Source: Bartonella doshiae NCTC 12862 = ATCC 700133
Lineage (GTDB): Bacteria > Pseudomonadota > Alphaproteobacteria > Rhizobiales > Rhizobiaceae
Assembly: GCF_000278155.1 (NCBI RefSeq)
Contig: NZ_JH725094.1
Span: 499,765 to 563,764, forward strand
Direction of reading: 5' to 3'
DNA: 64,000 nt
Shown: piece after piece, positions 54,660 through 63,748 of the stretch
Position numbering within the stretch: position 1 is the stretch's first letter
Layout of the letters: each line of letters starts with the position of its first letter
The notes under the pieces: generated by a model
The model's database searches: none
Seen by the model: the letters and a program-made list of their open reading frames with translations, nothing else
What the model was told of the DNA's origin: nothing
Translations under genes and position numbers: made by a program

Positions 54660-55532
54660 GTGTATACATTTTTCCTTGCACCCTTCGTTGATTTTCATTT
54701 CATGCAAAATGCTCTCATTGGTTCGATTCTTCTGTCCATCAGTGCTTGTCCTATTGGAGTATTTTTGATGCTACGCGGAATGAGTCTCACAGGAGATGCT
54801 ATATCCCACGCTATCCTTCCTGGTGTAGCAACTGCTTTCCTTTTTTGTGGTTTCTCCCTCATATCTATGACACTTGGCGGAATCGTAGCTGGTATCATTG
54901 TCACTTTAGCAACTGCCCTTACTTCACGAAACAGCTTCCAAAAAGAAGACGCATCAATGACTGTCTTTTATCTTATTGCACTCGCAACAGGCGTCATTAT
55001 TATTTCACTTAAAAATGCAACAATTGATCTACTCCATCTCCTATTTGGATCAGTGCTTGCACTTGATACACAGGCTCTTTGGCTAATCGCCACAATAATG
55101 CTAATTACCATGTGCAGTCTCTGTATTTTATGGCGTGCACTCGTAGTAGAAAGCTTTGATCCCCTCTTTTTTAAATCACTCTCTCCATTGAGTAAATATG
55201 TTCATATATCATTGCTTGGACTCGTTGTGCTGAATCTGGTTGGTGGTTTCCAATCACTAGGGACATTGCTTTCTGTTGGCATTATGATGATTCCGGCTAT
55301 TTCAGCTCGTTTTTGGCTTTCGCGTCTTGGTCCGATCTGTGTGCTCTCTACTTTTTTTGGAATCACTGCTAGCATCTGTGGTCTTCTACTTTCTTTTCAT
55401 CTCTCACTTCCCTCTGGACCTGCTATCATCATTGCCGCAGGATTCATTTATTTTCTTTCTTGCTTCATCAGTCCACGGGGACTTCTCGTAACATGGTTTC
55501 CCCGTCTCTTTCATAAACCCTGCTCACCCTAA
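54660..55532 (+). CDS. aztB: Zinc ABC importer permease subunit (AztB-like)
   Basis: 290-residue member of the ABC-3 metal permease family with about eight membrane helices. It shows MLRGMSLTGDAISHAILPGV (about 38-57), the typical ABC-3 segment that meets the ATPase, and LLSVGIMMIPAISARFWLSR near the C-terminus. The start is a GTG at 54660, 4 bases after the aztA stop, with AGGA about 9 bases before it. It forms the membrane pathway for metal delivered by the binding protein encoded 10 bases downstream. Confidence 0.82.
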   Translation: MYTFFLAPFVDFHFMQNALIGSILLSISACPIGVFLMLRGMSLTGDAISHAILPGVATAFLFCGFSLISMTLGGIVAGIIVTLATALTSRNSFQKEDASMTVFYLIALATGVIIISLKNATIDLLHLLFGSVLALDTQALWLIATIMLITMCSLCILWRALVVESFDPLFFKSLSPLSKYVHISLLGLVVLNLVGGFQSLGTLLSVGIMMIPAISARFWLSRLGPICVLSTFFGITASICGLLLSFHLSLPSGPAIIIAAGFIYFLSCFISPRGLLVTWFPRLFHKPCSP

Positions 55533-55541
55533 GGAAATAAT

Positions 55542-56468
55542 ATGCCTAAACTTGTTCAACAATTTATTCTACTTGGAACTTTGCTGTTGCTTCTCCTTTC
55601 TTCATTTTCTGCATCTGCACATAATAAAATCAGAGTTGTCGCAAGTTTTTCCATTCTTGCAGATTTAGTAAAAAACGTAGGAGGCGATTCCATTTCTATA
55701 TCCACTTTTGTTGGTCCCAATGCTAGTATTCATATTTATGAACCAACCCCTCGTGACGTTCAAGCTCTTAAAAACGCTCATATTATTTTCATCAATGGAC
55801 TTCATTTAGAAGGTTTCATTGACCGCCTTATCACAGCAAGCGGAACAAAAGCACTTCTTGTCGAAGTGAGTGCCAATATCCCTCCACTTAACATCCAACA
55901 CCAAAAACATGGTGCACAGGAACATAACCATTACAGTGATATTGATCCACATGCTTGGCAAACTATTCCTAATGTTGAAATTTATGTCAAAAATATTGCT
56001 ACAGCTTTTTGTAAAATTGACCAACAGTCTTGTGTAAAATACAATAGAAACTCCAGCGCCTATATCCAAAAACTTAAAATAGCACAAGAAACACTTAAAA
56101 CAAAAATTGCCACCATCCCAAAAGATAAACGTGTTATTATCACATCTCATGATGCCTTTAGTTATTTTGCTAAAGAATATGGTTTTACTATGCTTGCTCC
56201 CCAAAGTGCTTCAACAGAAACTGAAGCAACTGCAGCCGATGTAGCGAAGCTTATCAAACAAATTAAAACCAATAAAGCAGCTGCGTTGTTCGTTGAAAAT
56301 ATCTCTAATCCCCGTCTCATAAAACAGATTTCCAGAGAAACAGGTCTAAAAATCGGTGGAACACTGTATTCTGACGCATTATCGAACGAAAATGGTCCTG
56401 CTGCAACTTATCTCGATATGATGGAACATAATATTAAAACCATCATTGACGCGATAACGAAACATTAA
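55542..56468 (+). CDS. aztC: Zinc-binding periplasmic protein of ABC importer (AztC-like)
   Basis: 308-residue cluster 9 (A-I) solute-binding protein with a signal peptide (LLGTLLLLLLSSFSASA). Candidate ligands are His64 (ASIHIYEP), His137 (DIDPHAWQ), His203 (TSHDAFSYF) and Asp278 (TLYSDAL). Three His plus Asp suits zinc; manganese proteins usually have Glu at the third position. A short His-containing loop lies at about 120-130 (HQKHGAQEHNH), far less rich than in ZnuA. This and the ATPase-permease-protein order favour AztC. AAGGAAATA precedes the ATG. No aztD chaperone gene is next to it. Confidence 0.8.
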   Translation: MPKLVQQFILLGTLLLLLLSSFSASAHNKIRVVASFSILADLVKNVGGDSISISTFVGPNASIHIYEPTPRDVQALKNAHIIFINGLHLEGFIDRLITASGTKALLVEVSANIPPLNIQHQKHGAQEHNHYSDIDPHAWQTIPNVEIYVKNIATAFCKIDQQSCVKYNRNSSAYIQKLKIAQETLKTKIATIPKDKRVIITSHDAFSYFAKEYGFTMLAPQSASTETEATAADVAKLIKQIKTNKAAALFVENISNPRLIKQISRETGLKIGGTLYSDALSNENGPAATYLDMMEHNIKTIIDAITKH

Positions 56469-56550
56469 AACACTTTACAGATTCATAACGCTTCATAATC
56501 AATAGGCTTTTCTCCCAACAAGAGCATATTCAAATACTGTACGTTTTTAA

Positions 56551-56589
56551 AGACAAGGATATTTACTGTTTATCTCCTTGTCTCTTTTT
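56551..56589 (+). terminator. Rho-independent terminator of the azt operon
   Basis: Stem AGACAAGGA (56551-56559) pairs with TCCTTGTCT (56575-56583) over a 15-base loop and is followed by CTTTTT. It lies 83 bases downstream of the aztC stop and fits transcription end of aztABC. Confidence 0.8.
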
Positions 56590-56679
56590 CGTATTTGAAT
56601 TCTTTCTATTTTTCACTCCACTGTTTACAATTTTCCCATAAGATACGATAGCTTCTACAAAGGAAAAACGGATAAGTCT

Positions 56680-56693
56680 AAACGAATTCGTTT
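56680..56693. promoter_or_regulatory. 14-bp perfect palindrome upstream of ugpB
   Basis: AAACGAATTCGTTT is a perfect dyad, 130 bases before the ugpB start codon. It is a plausible binding site for a LacI- or GntR-type repressor, but no such regulator gene is nearby. Confidence 0.4.
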
Positions 56694-56823
56694 GACCTTT
56701 TCATGGTTCCTGTTTAAATGGGCCAATATATATTTCTGAAATTAAATCATCATGGCATGTTCATGTGTAATACTATAATTTTAAGGGGAACTTTGTATTC
56801 CATAACTTCAGAAAGGGAGAACC

Positions 56824-58149
56824 ATGGATCGTTTTTATCTTTCCATAGTAGCATTTACAGTTGCAATCAGTATAGCAACAACGAGTTTTGCACAGACAAC
56901 AATTAGCTTTTGGCATTCTATGAGTGGCGAGCTAGGAAAACAAACCGAAAGTCTTATTAATGACTTTAATGCAAGCCAATCTAAATATAAAGTTGTCCCT
57001 TCATTTCGTGGTGAATATGAAGAAGGTATGATTTCACTTATTTCGGCATTTCGCGGGAAACAACAACCGGTCCTCGCCCAAATCTATGAAGTTGGTACTG
57101 GAACCATGATGGCCGCAAAAGCTGCCATTTATCCAATTTATCAACTTATGGCTGACACAAAAGAAGAGTTTGATCCTGCAAGCTATTTGTCTGCTATTAG
57201 TGGCTATTATTCTGATGTTCAGGGACGAATGCTATCGATGCCATTTAATGCCTCAACACCAATCCTTTATTATAATAAAGATATCTTTAAAAAAGCAGGT
57301 CTTGATCCAGAACAACCACCTAAAACATGGCAAGATGTTGAAGATTTCTCTAAAAAAATTCTTGAAAGTAAAGCAGCAAGTTGTGGTTTTACAATGGCTT
57401 ATGCTGCACAGTGGATTGGCATAGAAAATTTTTCAGCATTACACAATCTTCCTTTCGGAACAAAAGAAAACGGTTTTGGTGGACTTGATTCAGAGCTTAC
57501 AATGAATGGACCTTTACAAGTGCGTATGTGGACCGATCTTAAAAAATGGTCTGATCAAGGTATTTTTCGCTATGGAGGTCCTTCTGGATCATTAGATGCA
57601 ACACCTATGTTTATGACACAGAATTGCGCAATTTTCATGCAATCCTCAGGGTCGCGTGCGGGAATTGTTTCTGAAGCTCAATTTAATGTGGGATTTGGTA
57701 TGTTACCCTATTATAATGATGTAAAAGGTGCACCTCAAAATTCAGTTATTGGAGGAGCTTCTATTTGGGTTTTAAAAGGGCATTCGCCTGAAGAATATGC
57801 AGGTGCAGCAGCTTTTCTTAAATTTCTCTCCAGAGCAGATAACCAAGCCAAATGGCATCAAGTAACAGGATATCTTCCAACCACAAAAGCTGCTTACGAA
57901 CTGAGTAAAGAACAACATTATTACGATAAAAACGTTGGGGCAGATATTGCCATTAAACAAATCAATCTCAATCCACCAACTGTCAACTCAAAGGGTATAA
58001 GATTTGGTAATTTACCGCAAATTCGTTCCATTCTTGATCAAGAACTGGAAGCTGTTCTTAGTGGCTCAAAAACACCGAAAGATGCATTAGATGAAACTGT
58101 TAAGCGTGGCAATAAACTCTTACGTGAATTTGAAAAAACCAACCATTAA
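56824..58149 (+). CDS. ugpB: sn-Glycerol-3-phosphate ABC importer, binding protein
   Basis: 441-residue periplasmic binding protein (family 1) with a signal peptide (MDRFYLSIVAFTVAISIATT, cleavage near SFAQ). It begins TTISFWHSMSGELGKQTESL and contains QPVLAQIYEVGTGTMMAAKA and MPFNASTPILYYNKDIFKKA. The ENGFGGLDSELTMNGPL region also matches UgpB. It captures glycerol-3-phosphate or glycerophosphodiesters for the UgpAEC transporter. ATG 56824 has AGGGAGA just upstream. It is first gene of the operon; a hairpin follows it. Confidence 0.93.
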   Translation: MDRFYLSIVAFTVAISIATTSFAQTTISFWHSMSGELGKQTESLINDFNASQSKYKVVPSFRGEYEEGMISLISAFRGKQQPVLAQIYEVGTGTMMAAKAAIYPIYQLMADTKEEFDPASYLSAISGYYSDVQGRMLSMPFNASTPILYYNKDIFKKAGLDPEQPPKTWQDVEDFSKKILESKAASCGFTMAYAAQWIGIENFSALHNLPFGTKENGFGGLDSELTMNGPLQVRMWTDLKKWSDQGIFRYGGPSGSLDATPMFMTQNCAIFMQSSGSRAGIVSEAQFNVGFGMLPYYNDVKGAPQNSVIGGASIWVLKGHSPEEYAGAAAFLKFLSRADNQAKWHQVTGYLPTTKAAYELSKEQHYYDKNVGADIAIKQINLNPPTVNSKGIRFGNLPQIRSILDQELEAVLSGSKTPKDALDETVKRGNKLLREFEKTNH

Positions 58150-58173
58150 GGTTTTGTGATTATCGTTAAAGAT

Positions 58174-58203
58174 AAAAAACTCAACCAAATAGTTGAGTTT
58201 TTT
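58174..58203 (+). terminator. Hairpin between ugpB and ugpA, probable attenuator
   Basis: AAAAAACTCAAC (58174-58185) pairs perfectly with GTTGAGTTTTTT (58192-58203) around a 6-base loop, with the U-run included in the stem. It lies 24 bases after the ugpB stop and 46 before ugpA. It can act as a terminator in both directions and would lower expression of the membrane genes relative to the binding protein. Confidence 0.75.
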
Positions 58204-58249
58204 AGTTCTGCTTTGTTCTCTAAAGCCTCTCTCTAAAAGAGCCCTACGA

Positions 58250-59134
58250 ATGCAAGAAAAACACGTATATTTTAAAAATAGCCTGCTCTCTTATTGGTTA
58301 ATTTTTCCTCAACTTATTATAACCTTTTTGTTTTTCCTTTGGCCTACTGCCCAAGCAATAAAATCATCTTTTGAACGTGAAGATCCTTTTGGCTTTACCA
58401 CAACCTTTGTTGGTTTTGAAAATTATGTGACTATTCTTTCTGATGCTGATTATTTAAAATCACTTCTTACAACCGCAATTTTTTCCATTTCCGTTACTAT
58501 CACTTCAATGGCAATATCGCTTCTTTTGGCTGTTTGCGTTGACCGTGTTATCCGCGCCAAAAAGACCTATACAATGCTCTTGCTCTGGCCTTATGCTGTT
58601 GCTCCAGTATTAGCGGGTGTATTATGGTTATTTATCTTTCATCCAAGCATTGGAGTTTTCCCTTTTCTTCTTGAAAAAATAGGTATTGTATGGAATTATC
58701 GCATTAACGGTACTCAAGCGATGATCCTTATTGTTATCGCTGCCAGCTGGAAACAAATTTCCTATAATTTTCTTTTTTTTCTTGCTGGGATTCAATCTAT
58801 TCCACGCTCTCAAATAGAAGCTGCTGCAATTGATGGCGCTGGTCCTTTTAAACGCTTTTGGACTGTCGTCTTTCCGCAAATTTCACCGACAACATTTTTT
58901 CTTCTTATCGTTAACATTCATTATGTTATGTTTGATACATTTGGGATTATTGATAGTACAACTTCTGGAGGGCCTGCGCGCGCAACGAGTACTCTCGTCT
59001 ACAAAGTATATGATGATGGTTTTAGAAATCAAATAATCGGCGCCTCAGCAGCACAATCAACAATATTAATGTTGATGGTTATTATCCTAACGTTTATTCA
59101 GTTTCGCTGGATTGAGCGCCGCGTACAATATTAG
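58250..59134 (+). CDS. ugpA: sn-Glycerol-3-phosphate ABC importer, permease UgpA
   Basis: 294-residue inner-membrane permease with about six helices. It includes LIFPQLIITFLFFLWPTAQA near the N-terminus. The EAA loop, which contacts the ATPase, is visible as IEAAAIDGAGPFKRFWTVVF. ATG 58250 (MQEKHVYFKN) is chosen over an ATG 19 codons upstream, which would lie inside or right after the preceding hairpin. The gene ends 13 bases before the ugpE start, so translation is likely continuous. Confidence 0.92.
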   Translation: MQEKHVYFKNSLLSYWLIFPQLIITFLFFLWPTAQAIKSSFEREDPFGFTTTFVGFENYVTILSDADYLKSLLTTAIFSISVTITSMAISLLLAVCVDRVIRAKKTYTMLLLWPYAVAPVLAGVLWLFIFHPSIGVFPFLLEKIGIVWNYRINGTQAMILIVIAASWKQISYNFLFFLAGIQSIPRSQIEAAAIDGAGPFKRFWTVVFPQISPTTFFLLIVNIHYVMFDTFGIIDSTTSGGPARATSTLVYKVYDDGFRNQIIGASAAQSTILMLMVIILTFIQFRWIERRVQY

Positions 59135-59147
59135 ATTGGGAAATACT

Positions 59148-59999
59148 ATGGTTGAAAATCGTCCTATTTTGAAATTTCTAACCCATTTCACTATTATTGC
59201 TGGTATTGTCGTTATTTGCTTTCCAGTTTATGTTGCTCTCATTGCGTCAACCCATAATTCAAGCGCTTTTAGCTCAGGAATGCTACCTCTTTTACCAGGA
59301 AATTACACCCTGGAAAATTATAAAACAATCTTTGGTGGTGGCCTTGTAAAACTTGGCTTACCTAATCTCTGGCCGCTTTTAATAAACTCGCTTATTATGG
59401 CGCTTGGTATTAGTGTTGGAAAAATTATTATTTCACTTTTCTCTGCTTACGCGATTGTCTATATGCGCTTCCCTTTCCGTAAAACCGCTTTTGCCCTTAT
59501 CTTTGTCACACTGATGTTGCCTGTTGAAGTTCGTATCATCCCAACATACGCAGTCGTTGCGCATTTAGGCATGATAAACACCTATGGTGGAATGATTATT
59601 CCTCTCATTGCCTCTGCAACTGCTACATTTTTATTTCGCCAGTTTTTTCTGACTGTTCCTGACGAACTCTTAGAAGCCGCTCGTGTTGATGGTGCGGGAC
59701 CATTTAAATTTTTTAAAGATATTCTTCTCCCTCTCAGCAAAAGCAATATTGCCGCTTTATTCATCATTATGTTCATTTATGGGTGGATACAATATCTCTG
59801 GCCTCTTATCGTTACTACTGATCAAAAGCATCAAACCATTCTTATTATTCTAAAACAGCTTATTGTCGAATCTCTTCAACATGATCCGCAATGGAATATA
59901 CTCATGGCAGTATCGGTCGTTGCCATGGTGCCGCCTGTCCTTGTTGTTATCTTCATGCAGCGGCTTTTTGTAAAAGGCCTTATTGAAACGGAGAAATAA
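59148..59999 (+). CDS. ugpE: sn-Glycerol-3-phosphate ABC importer, permease UgpE
   Basis: 283-residue second permease, partner of UgpA. EAA loop: [20 protein letters not shown]. It has [20 protein letters not shown] near residue 48 and [20 protein letters not shown]. The ATG at 59148 ([10 protein letters not shown]) has GGGAAA upstream and fits the family start; an in-frame ATG at 59112 would overlap ugpA. The C-terminus [11 protein letters not shown] ends 2 bases before the ugpC start. Confidence 0.92.
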   Translation: MVENRPILKFLTHFTIIAGIVVICFPVYVALIASTHNSSAFSSGMLPLLPGNYTLENYKTIFGGGLVKLGLPNLWPLLINSLIMALGISVGKIIISLFSAYAIVYMRFPFRKTAFALIFVTLMLPVEVRIIPTYAVVAHLGMINTYGGMIIPLIASATATFLFRQFFLTVPDELLEAARVDGAGPFKFFKDILLPLSKSNIAALFIIMFIYGWIQYLWPLIVTTDQKHQTILIILKQLIVESLQHDPQWNILMAVSVVAMVPPVLVVIFMQRLFVKGLIETEK

Positions 60000-60001
60000 C
60001 G

Positions 60002-61048
60002 GTGGCCATAATCCAGTTATCAAATATAAAAAAACAATATGACAACGGTATTCTAGTCATTGATGATTTGAACTTAACTGTTGCTGATAGTGAACTTCTT
60101 GTCCTTGTTGGTCCTTCAGGATGTGGTAAATCAACCTTATTACGTATTATTGCAGGGCTTGAGCAAGTTACTTCTGGTGAACTCTTCATTGATAATGAGC
60201 GTATCAATGATCGTGAACCAGCCGACCGCGACATTGCTATGGTTTTTCAAAATTATGCTCTTTATCCTCATATGACTGTTCGTGGAAATTTAGAATATGG
60301 TCTCAAAAACCGTAAAACACCTAAAGACGAAATAAATAGACGCATTGCACATGCTGCAAAACTTTTAGAGATAGAGTCATTTCTTGACCGTAAACCACGA
60401 CAATTATCAGGAGGACAACGTCAACGTGTTGCAATGGGACGAGTCATTGTACGTCAACCACGTGTTTTTCTTTTTGATGAGCCCCTCTCAAATCTTGATG
60501 CAAAATTGCGGGCACAAATGTGTATTGAAATCAAAACACTTCAGCGTTCATTGGGAACAACAAGCCTCTATGTTACCCATGACCAACTAGAGGCAATGAC
60601 TCTCGCCGATAGAATAGTTGTCATGAACAAAGGAGCTATTGAACAAATTGGAACACCAATGGAAATTTATGACTACCCAGCAACAACATTTGTTGCTGAT
60701 TTTATTGGCTCTCCTCCTATGAATTTTCTTGATCGCCAAATTTTGGAACAACATTTAGGCCATTCCCTTTCTTGTAATGAAGAGACTGATCTTTTGGCAT
60801 TTAGACCAGAAACAATTTTGTTAGGAGAATATCCAGATAAAGGACCTGTCTTTCGCACACATATTGATCTTATCAAGCCTGTCGGATCGGGATGCCATGT
60901 CTTAACACGTTGGAATGGTGCTATTTTTACTGTTGAAATAAAAGAGCGCCTTACAAACGATTATGGTAAAGAACTAAACTTTACTGTCGCTCATGAGAAT
61001 TTTCATACTTTTAATAAAACTAATGGGAAACGTACAAATAACAAATAA
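60002..61048 (+). CDS. ugpC: sn-Glycerol-3-phosphate ABC importer, ATPase UgpC
   Basis: 348-residue ABC ATPase of the MalK-like subgroup. Walker A is [20 protein letters not shown] (about 36-55), Q-loop [14 protein letters not shown], signature [17 protein letters not shown], and Walker [18 protein letters not shown]. The C-terminal TOBE/regulatory region begins near [11 protein letters not shown]. The start is a GTG at 60002, 2 bases after the ugpE stop. It energises uptake by UgpAE. It ends just before a long hairpin. Confidence 0.93.
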   Translation: MAIIQLSNIKKQYDNGILVIDDLNLTVADSELLVLVGPSGCGKSTLLRIIAGLEQVTSGELFIDNERINDREPADRDIAMVFQNYALYPHMTVRGNLEYGLKNRKTPKDEINRRIAHAAKLLEIESFLDRKPRQLSGGQRQRVAMGRVIVRQPRVFLFDEPLSNLDAKLRAQMCIEIKTLQRSLGTTSLYVTHDQLEAMTLADRIVVMNKGAIEQIGTPMEIYDYPATTFVADFIGSPPMNFLDRQILEQHLGHSLSCNEETDLLAFRPETILLGEYPDKGPVFRTHIDLIKPVGSGCHVLTRWNGAIFTVEIKERLTNDYGKELNFTVAHENFHTFNKTNGKRTNNK

Positions 61049-61063
61049 ATAAAGTGAAAATTT

Positions 61064-61118
61064 TAAGCTTAATAAGAAAAGATAAGAAAATACTTCTTAT
61101 CTTTTCTTATTAAGCTTA
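61064..61118. terminator. 25-bp perfect hairpin between convergent ugpC and ugpQ-like genes
   Basis: Left arm 61064-61088 (TAAGCTTAATAAGAAAAGAT and onward) is exactly complementary to 61094-61118, leaving a 5-base loop AATAC. It is AT-rich but very long. It lies 15 bases after the ugpC stop and 47 before the ugpQ-like stop, so it probably serves as bidirectional terminator. Confidence 0.75.
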
Positions 61119-61165
61119 GTTTTGTTAAGAAATATCGTCGCTTTTATACAATAGATATATAATTT

Positions 61166-61888
61166 CTATTTCTGTGCACGTAATTGTAAAGCAAGATCTG
61201 GTTGATCCGTAGTGATATAATGCACTGGCATATCAAGCCAATGCGATAACCGAGCTCTCCCGTTAATTGTCCATACCCCTACAGTAAATCCTGCTTCACG
61301 CGCAGCTTCAATAAAATTCTGTGAAGCTATAGAACCGTTTAAACTCAGATCAGAATATCCCAATTGTTTCCATTGAGAAAAAAAACGGCACATATCATCT
61401 CCAAAGCTATCAATACACGGACCAGATGATATTCCCGCCTCAATAAAAGGACAAAGACTCGTAGGATCAAAACTGATTGCAGAAACCCGTTCTTCTAAAT
61501 TTCTATTCTTAATCAATCCAAGTGCTTTTTGCGATAAAATCGTTTCACGCTCAGTATTCCCACATGTTTTAATTTCAAGATGAAGAGAAACATTAGTTGG
61601 CACCAAAAGATCAAGAAGCTCTTCTAATAGAGGGGGTGATTCAGTACTTCCTTTCACACGAAGCCTTTTGCGTGTTTCATTATCAATATCATGAATATAT
61701 CCTTTTTTTCCAACCAATTGTTCCAAATGAAAATCGTGAAATACAACCACTTCACCACTTTTCAGGAGATGAACATCACATTCAATTTCATCAACGCCTA
61801 ATGCAATTGCATGACGAAATGCTGAAAGTGTATTTTCGGGATAAAGATTCGCACCGCCTCGATGCGCAACAATTGTTTTCTCAGTCAT
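61166..61888 (-). CDS. Glycerophosphodiester phosphodiesterase (UgpQ-like)
   Basis: 240-residue GDPD-family enzyme that hydrolyses glycerophosphodiesters to glycerol-3-phosphate and an alcohol. Catalytic pieces are VAHRGGANLYPENTLSAFRH (His-Arg and Glu), VDEIECDVHLLKSGEVVVFH (metal ligands and catalytic His), and later LHLEIKTCGNTERE. It lies convergent to ugpBAEC, consistent with processing imported substrates. In E. coli ugpQ is the last gene of the same operon; here it is on the other strand. Start is uncertain: ATG 61888 (MTEKTIVAH) is chosen; 61900 and 61942 are in frame. No signal peptide, so cytoplasmic. Confidence 0.88.
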   Translation of the reverse strand: MTEKTIVAHRGGANLYPENTLSAFRHAIALGVDEIECDVHLLKSGEVVVFHDFHLEQLVGKKGYIHDIDNETRKRLRVKGSTESPPLLEELLDLLVPTNVSLHLEIKTCGNTERETILSQKALGLIKNRNLEERVSAISFDPTSLCPFIEAGISSGPCIDSFGDDMCRFFSQWKQLGYSDLSLNGSIASQNFIEAAREAGFTVGVWTINGRARLSHWLDMPVHYITTDQPDLALQLRAQK

Positions 61889-62061
61889 ACTAAACTTCAT
61901 ACTTCTCAATTTTAAACAATATTTAGCCAATATAGAATGCAATTATGATTTTGAAAATAAAGTCTAGACTTACAACAATTTTAGGAAATCAGTTATTTGC
62001 TTTTCCAAACTTCAAATTCTTAACAGCACTTTTTTCTTAAAATATTTTTATTTTTCTTTAA

Positions 62062-63618
62062 TCATTCCCACTCAATAGTGCCAGGAGGCTTTGACGTTAC
62101 ATCATAAACAACACGATTAATCCCTCTCACTTCGTTAATAATACGTGCTGCAGCCCTGCTTAAAAATTCCATATTATACGGATAAAAATCAGCAGTCATT
62201 CCGTCTACAGATGTTACCGCACGAAGAGCACAAACAAATTCATATGTGCGTCCATCCCCCATAACCCCAACCGTCTGAACAGGAAGAAGAACAGCAAAAG
62301 CCTGCCAAATTTCATCATAAAGACCAGCTTTACGAATTTCATCAAGATAAATGGCATCCGCTTCACGTAAAATTTCTAATTTTTCACGTGTAACAGCACC
62401 TGGACACCGAATTGCAAGGCCGGGACCCGGAAAAGGATGACGGTCAATAAATTGCTCTGGCAATCCTAACTCTCTCCCTAAGGAACGAACCTCATCCTTA
62501 AATAATTCACGCAACGGCTCTACAAGTTTCATCTTCATATGTTCCGGCAATCCACCTACATTATGATGGCTCTTAATTGTTACTGATTCACCAATAGCTG
62601 AAACACTCTCAATGACATCTGGATACAGCGTACCCTGCGCTAAAAATTCTGCCCCCCCGATTTTTTTAGTTTCTTCTTCAAAAACTTCAATAAAAAGACG
62701 TCCTATCGTTTTGCGCTTTTTTTCTGGATCTGTCTCACCCTCAAGAGCATTAAGAAACATATTGGCAGCATTAACGTGAATAAGCTCTATATTATAATGA
62801 TTTCGGAATAATGTAAGAACTTCTTCAGCCTCATTCTTGCGCAGCAATCCATGGTCGACAAAAATACATGTTAATTGATCTCCTATTGCTTCATGGAGAA
62901 GTACAGCTACAACCGATGAATCCACACCACCTGATAGACCACAAATAACACGACTTTTTCCAACTTTTTTCTGTATCGCAGCAATTGCCTTCTCCCTATA
63001 AGAAGCCATTGTCCAATTGCCTTTAAGACCAGATATTTCATAAATAAAATTTTGCAAAAGTTTTGTACCATCCGGTGTATGAACAACTTCAGGATGAAAT
63101 TGTACTGCATAAAAATGCCTTTTTTCATCAGCAATCGCAGCGTAAGGAGCACCTTTTGATGTTCCTATAACATGAAAACCTTCTGGTAAAGCCGTTACAC
63201 GATCACCGTGACTCATCCATACTTGATAAAAAGATCCTTTTTTCCACACACCATCAAAAAGTGCACTCTCTTCTTGTACCTCTAAAAAAGCACGACCAAA
63301 TTCACGCTCATGTCCAGCTTCAACCCTTCCACCAAGCTGAGCGCACATAACTTGTTCACCATAACAAATACCAAGAATTGGAATACCTAATTCAAAAATT
63401 TCCATTGGAATACGCGGTGAATCACTATCAATAACTGAATGCGGACTACCTGATAAAATAACAGCCTTAGGTCTTATTCGCTTGATCCCCTCTAAAACAA
63501 ATTGAAAAGGGATGACTTCGGAATAGGCCCCCATTGCTCGCACCCGCCGTGCGATAAGTTGTGTAACTTGCGAACCAAAATCAATTATAAGAACAGTGTC
63601 TGTATGCGATGTGCTCAT
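62062..63618 (-). CDS. guaA: GMP synthase (glutamine-hydrolysing)
   Basis: 518-residue enzyme converting XMP to GMP. The N-terminal glutamine amidotransferase domain has catalytic Cys85 in [15 protein letters not shown], and His-Glu in [11 protein letters not shown]. The ATP-pyrophosphatase domain has the PP-loop [15 protein letters not shown] near residue 230. The C-terminal dimerisation domain ends [12 protein letters not shown] 63618 (MSTSHTDTV) is chosen; an ATG six codons upstream has no better ribosome-binding site. It follows the rsmB-like gene on the same strand after about 130 bases. Confidence 0.97.
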   Translation of the reverse strand: MSTSHTDTVLIIDFGSQVTQLIARRVRAMGAYSEVIPFQFVLEGIKRIRPKAVILSGSPHSVIDSDSPRIPMEIFELGIPILGICYGEQVMCAQLGGRVEAGHEREFGRAFLEVQEESALFDGVWKKGSFYQVWMSHGDRVTALPEGFHVIGTSKGAPYAAIADEKRHFYAVQFHPEVVHTPDGTKLLQNFIYEISGLKGNWTMASYREKAIAAIQKKVGKSRVICGLSGGVDSSVVAVLLHEAIGDQLTCIFVDHGLLRKNEAEEVLTLFRNHYNIELIHVNAANMFLNALEGETDPEKKRKTIGRLFIEVFEEETKKIGGAEFLAQGTLYPDVIESVSAIGESVTIKSHHNVGGLPEHMKMKLVEPLRELFKDEVRSLGRELGLPEQFIDRHPFPGPGLAIRCPGAVTREKLEILREADAIYLDEIRKAGLYDEIWQAFAVLLPVQTVGVMGDGRTYEFVCALRAVTSVDGMTADFYPYNMEFLSRAAARIINEVRGINRVVYDVTSKPPGTIEWE

Positions 63619-63748
63619 AGAAAACCAATCAATCATTGTAAAAGAGAACTAATGCATTTATGATTTAATCTTTCACTTTTCTCAAGCCTATCAGATTGAA
63701 AAAAGGTTATTTTTGTAAAATTTAAGATAAAAAATGCAAAAATCTGTA

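Larger units (their letters stand above)
56469..56823. other. 355-base gap between azt and ugp operons
   Basis: No gene. It holds the azt terminator at 56551-56589 and a 14-bp palindrome at 56680-56693 (AAACGAATTCGTTT) 131 bases before ugpB. The ugp promoter should lie between them. A clear Pho box (paired CTGTCAT) is not seen. AAAGGGAGAACC precedes the ugpB ATG. Confidence 0.6.

Noticed and set aside
53895-56468. Manganese importer supplying the neighbouring class Ib RNR
   Set aside because: Attractive from position, but the third metal ligand is His rather than Glu, which favours zinc.
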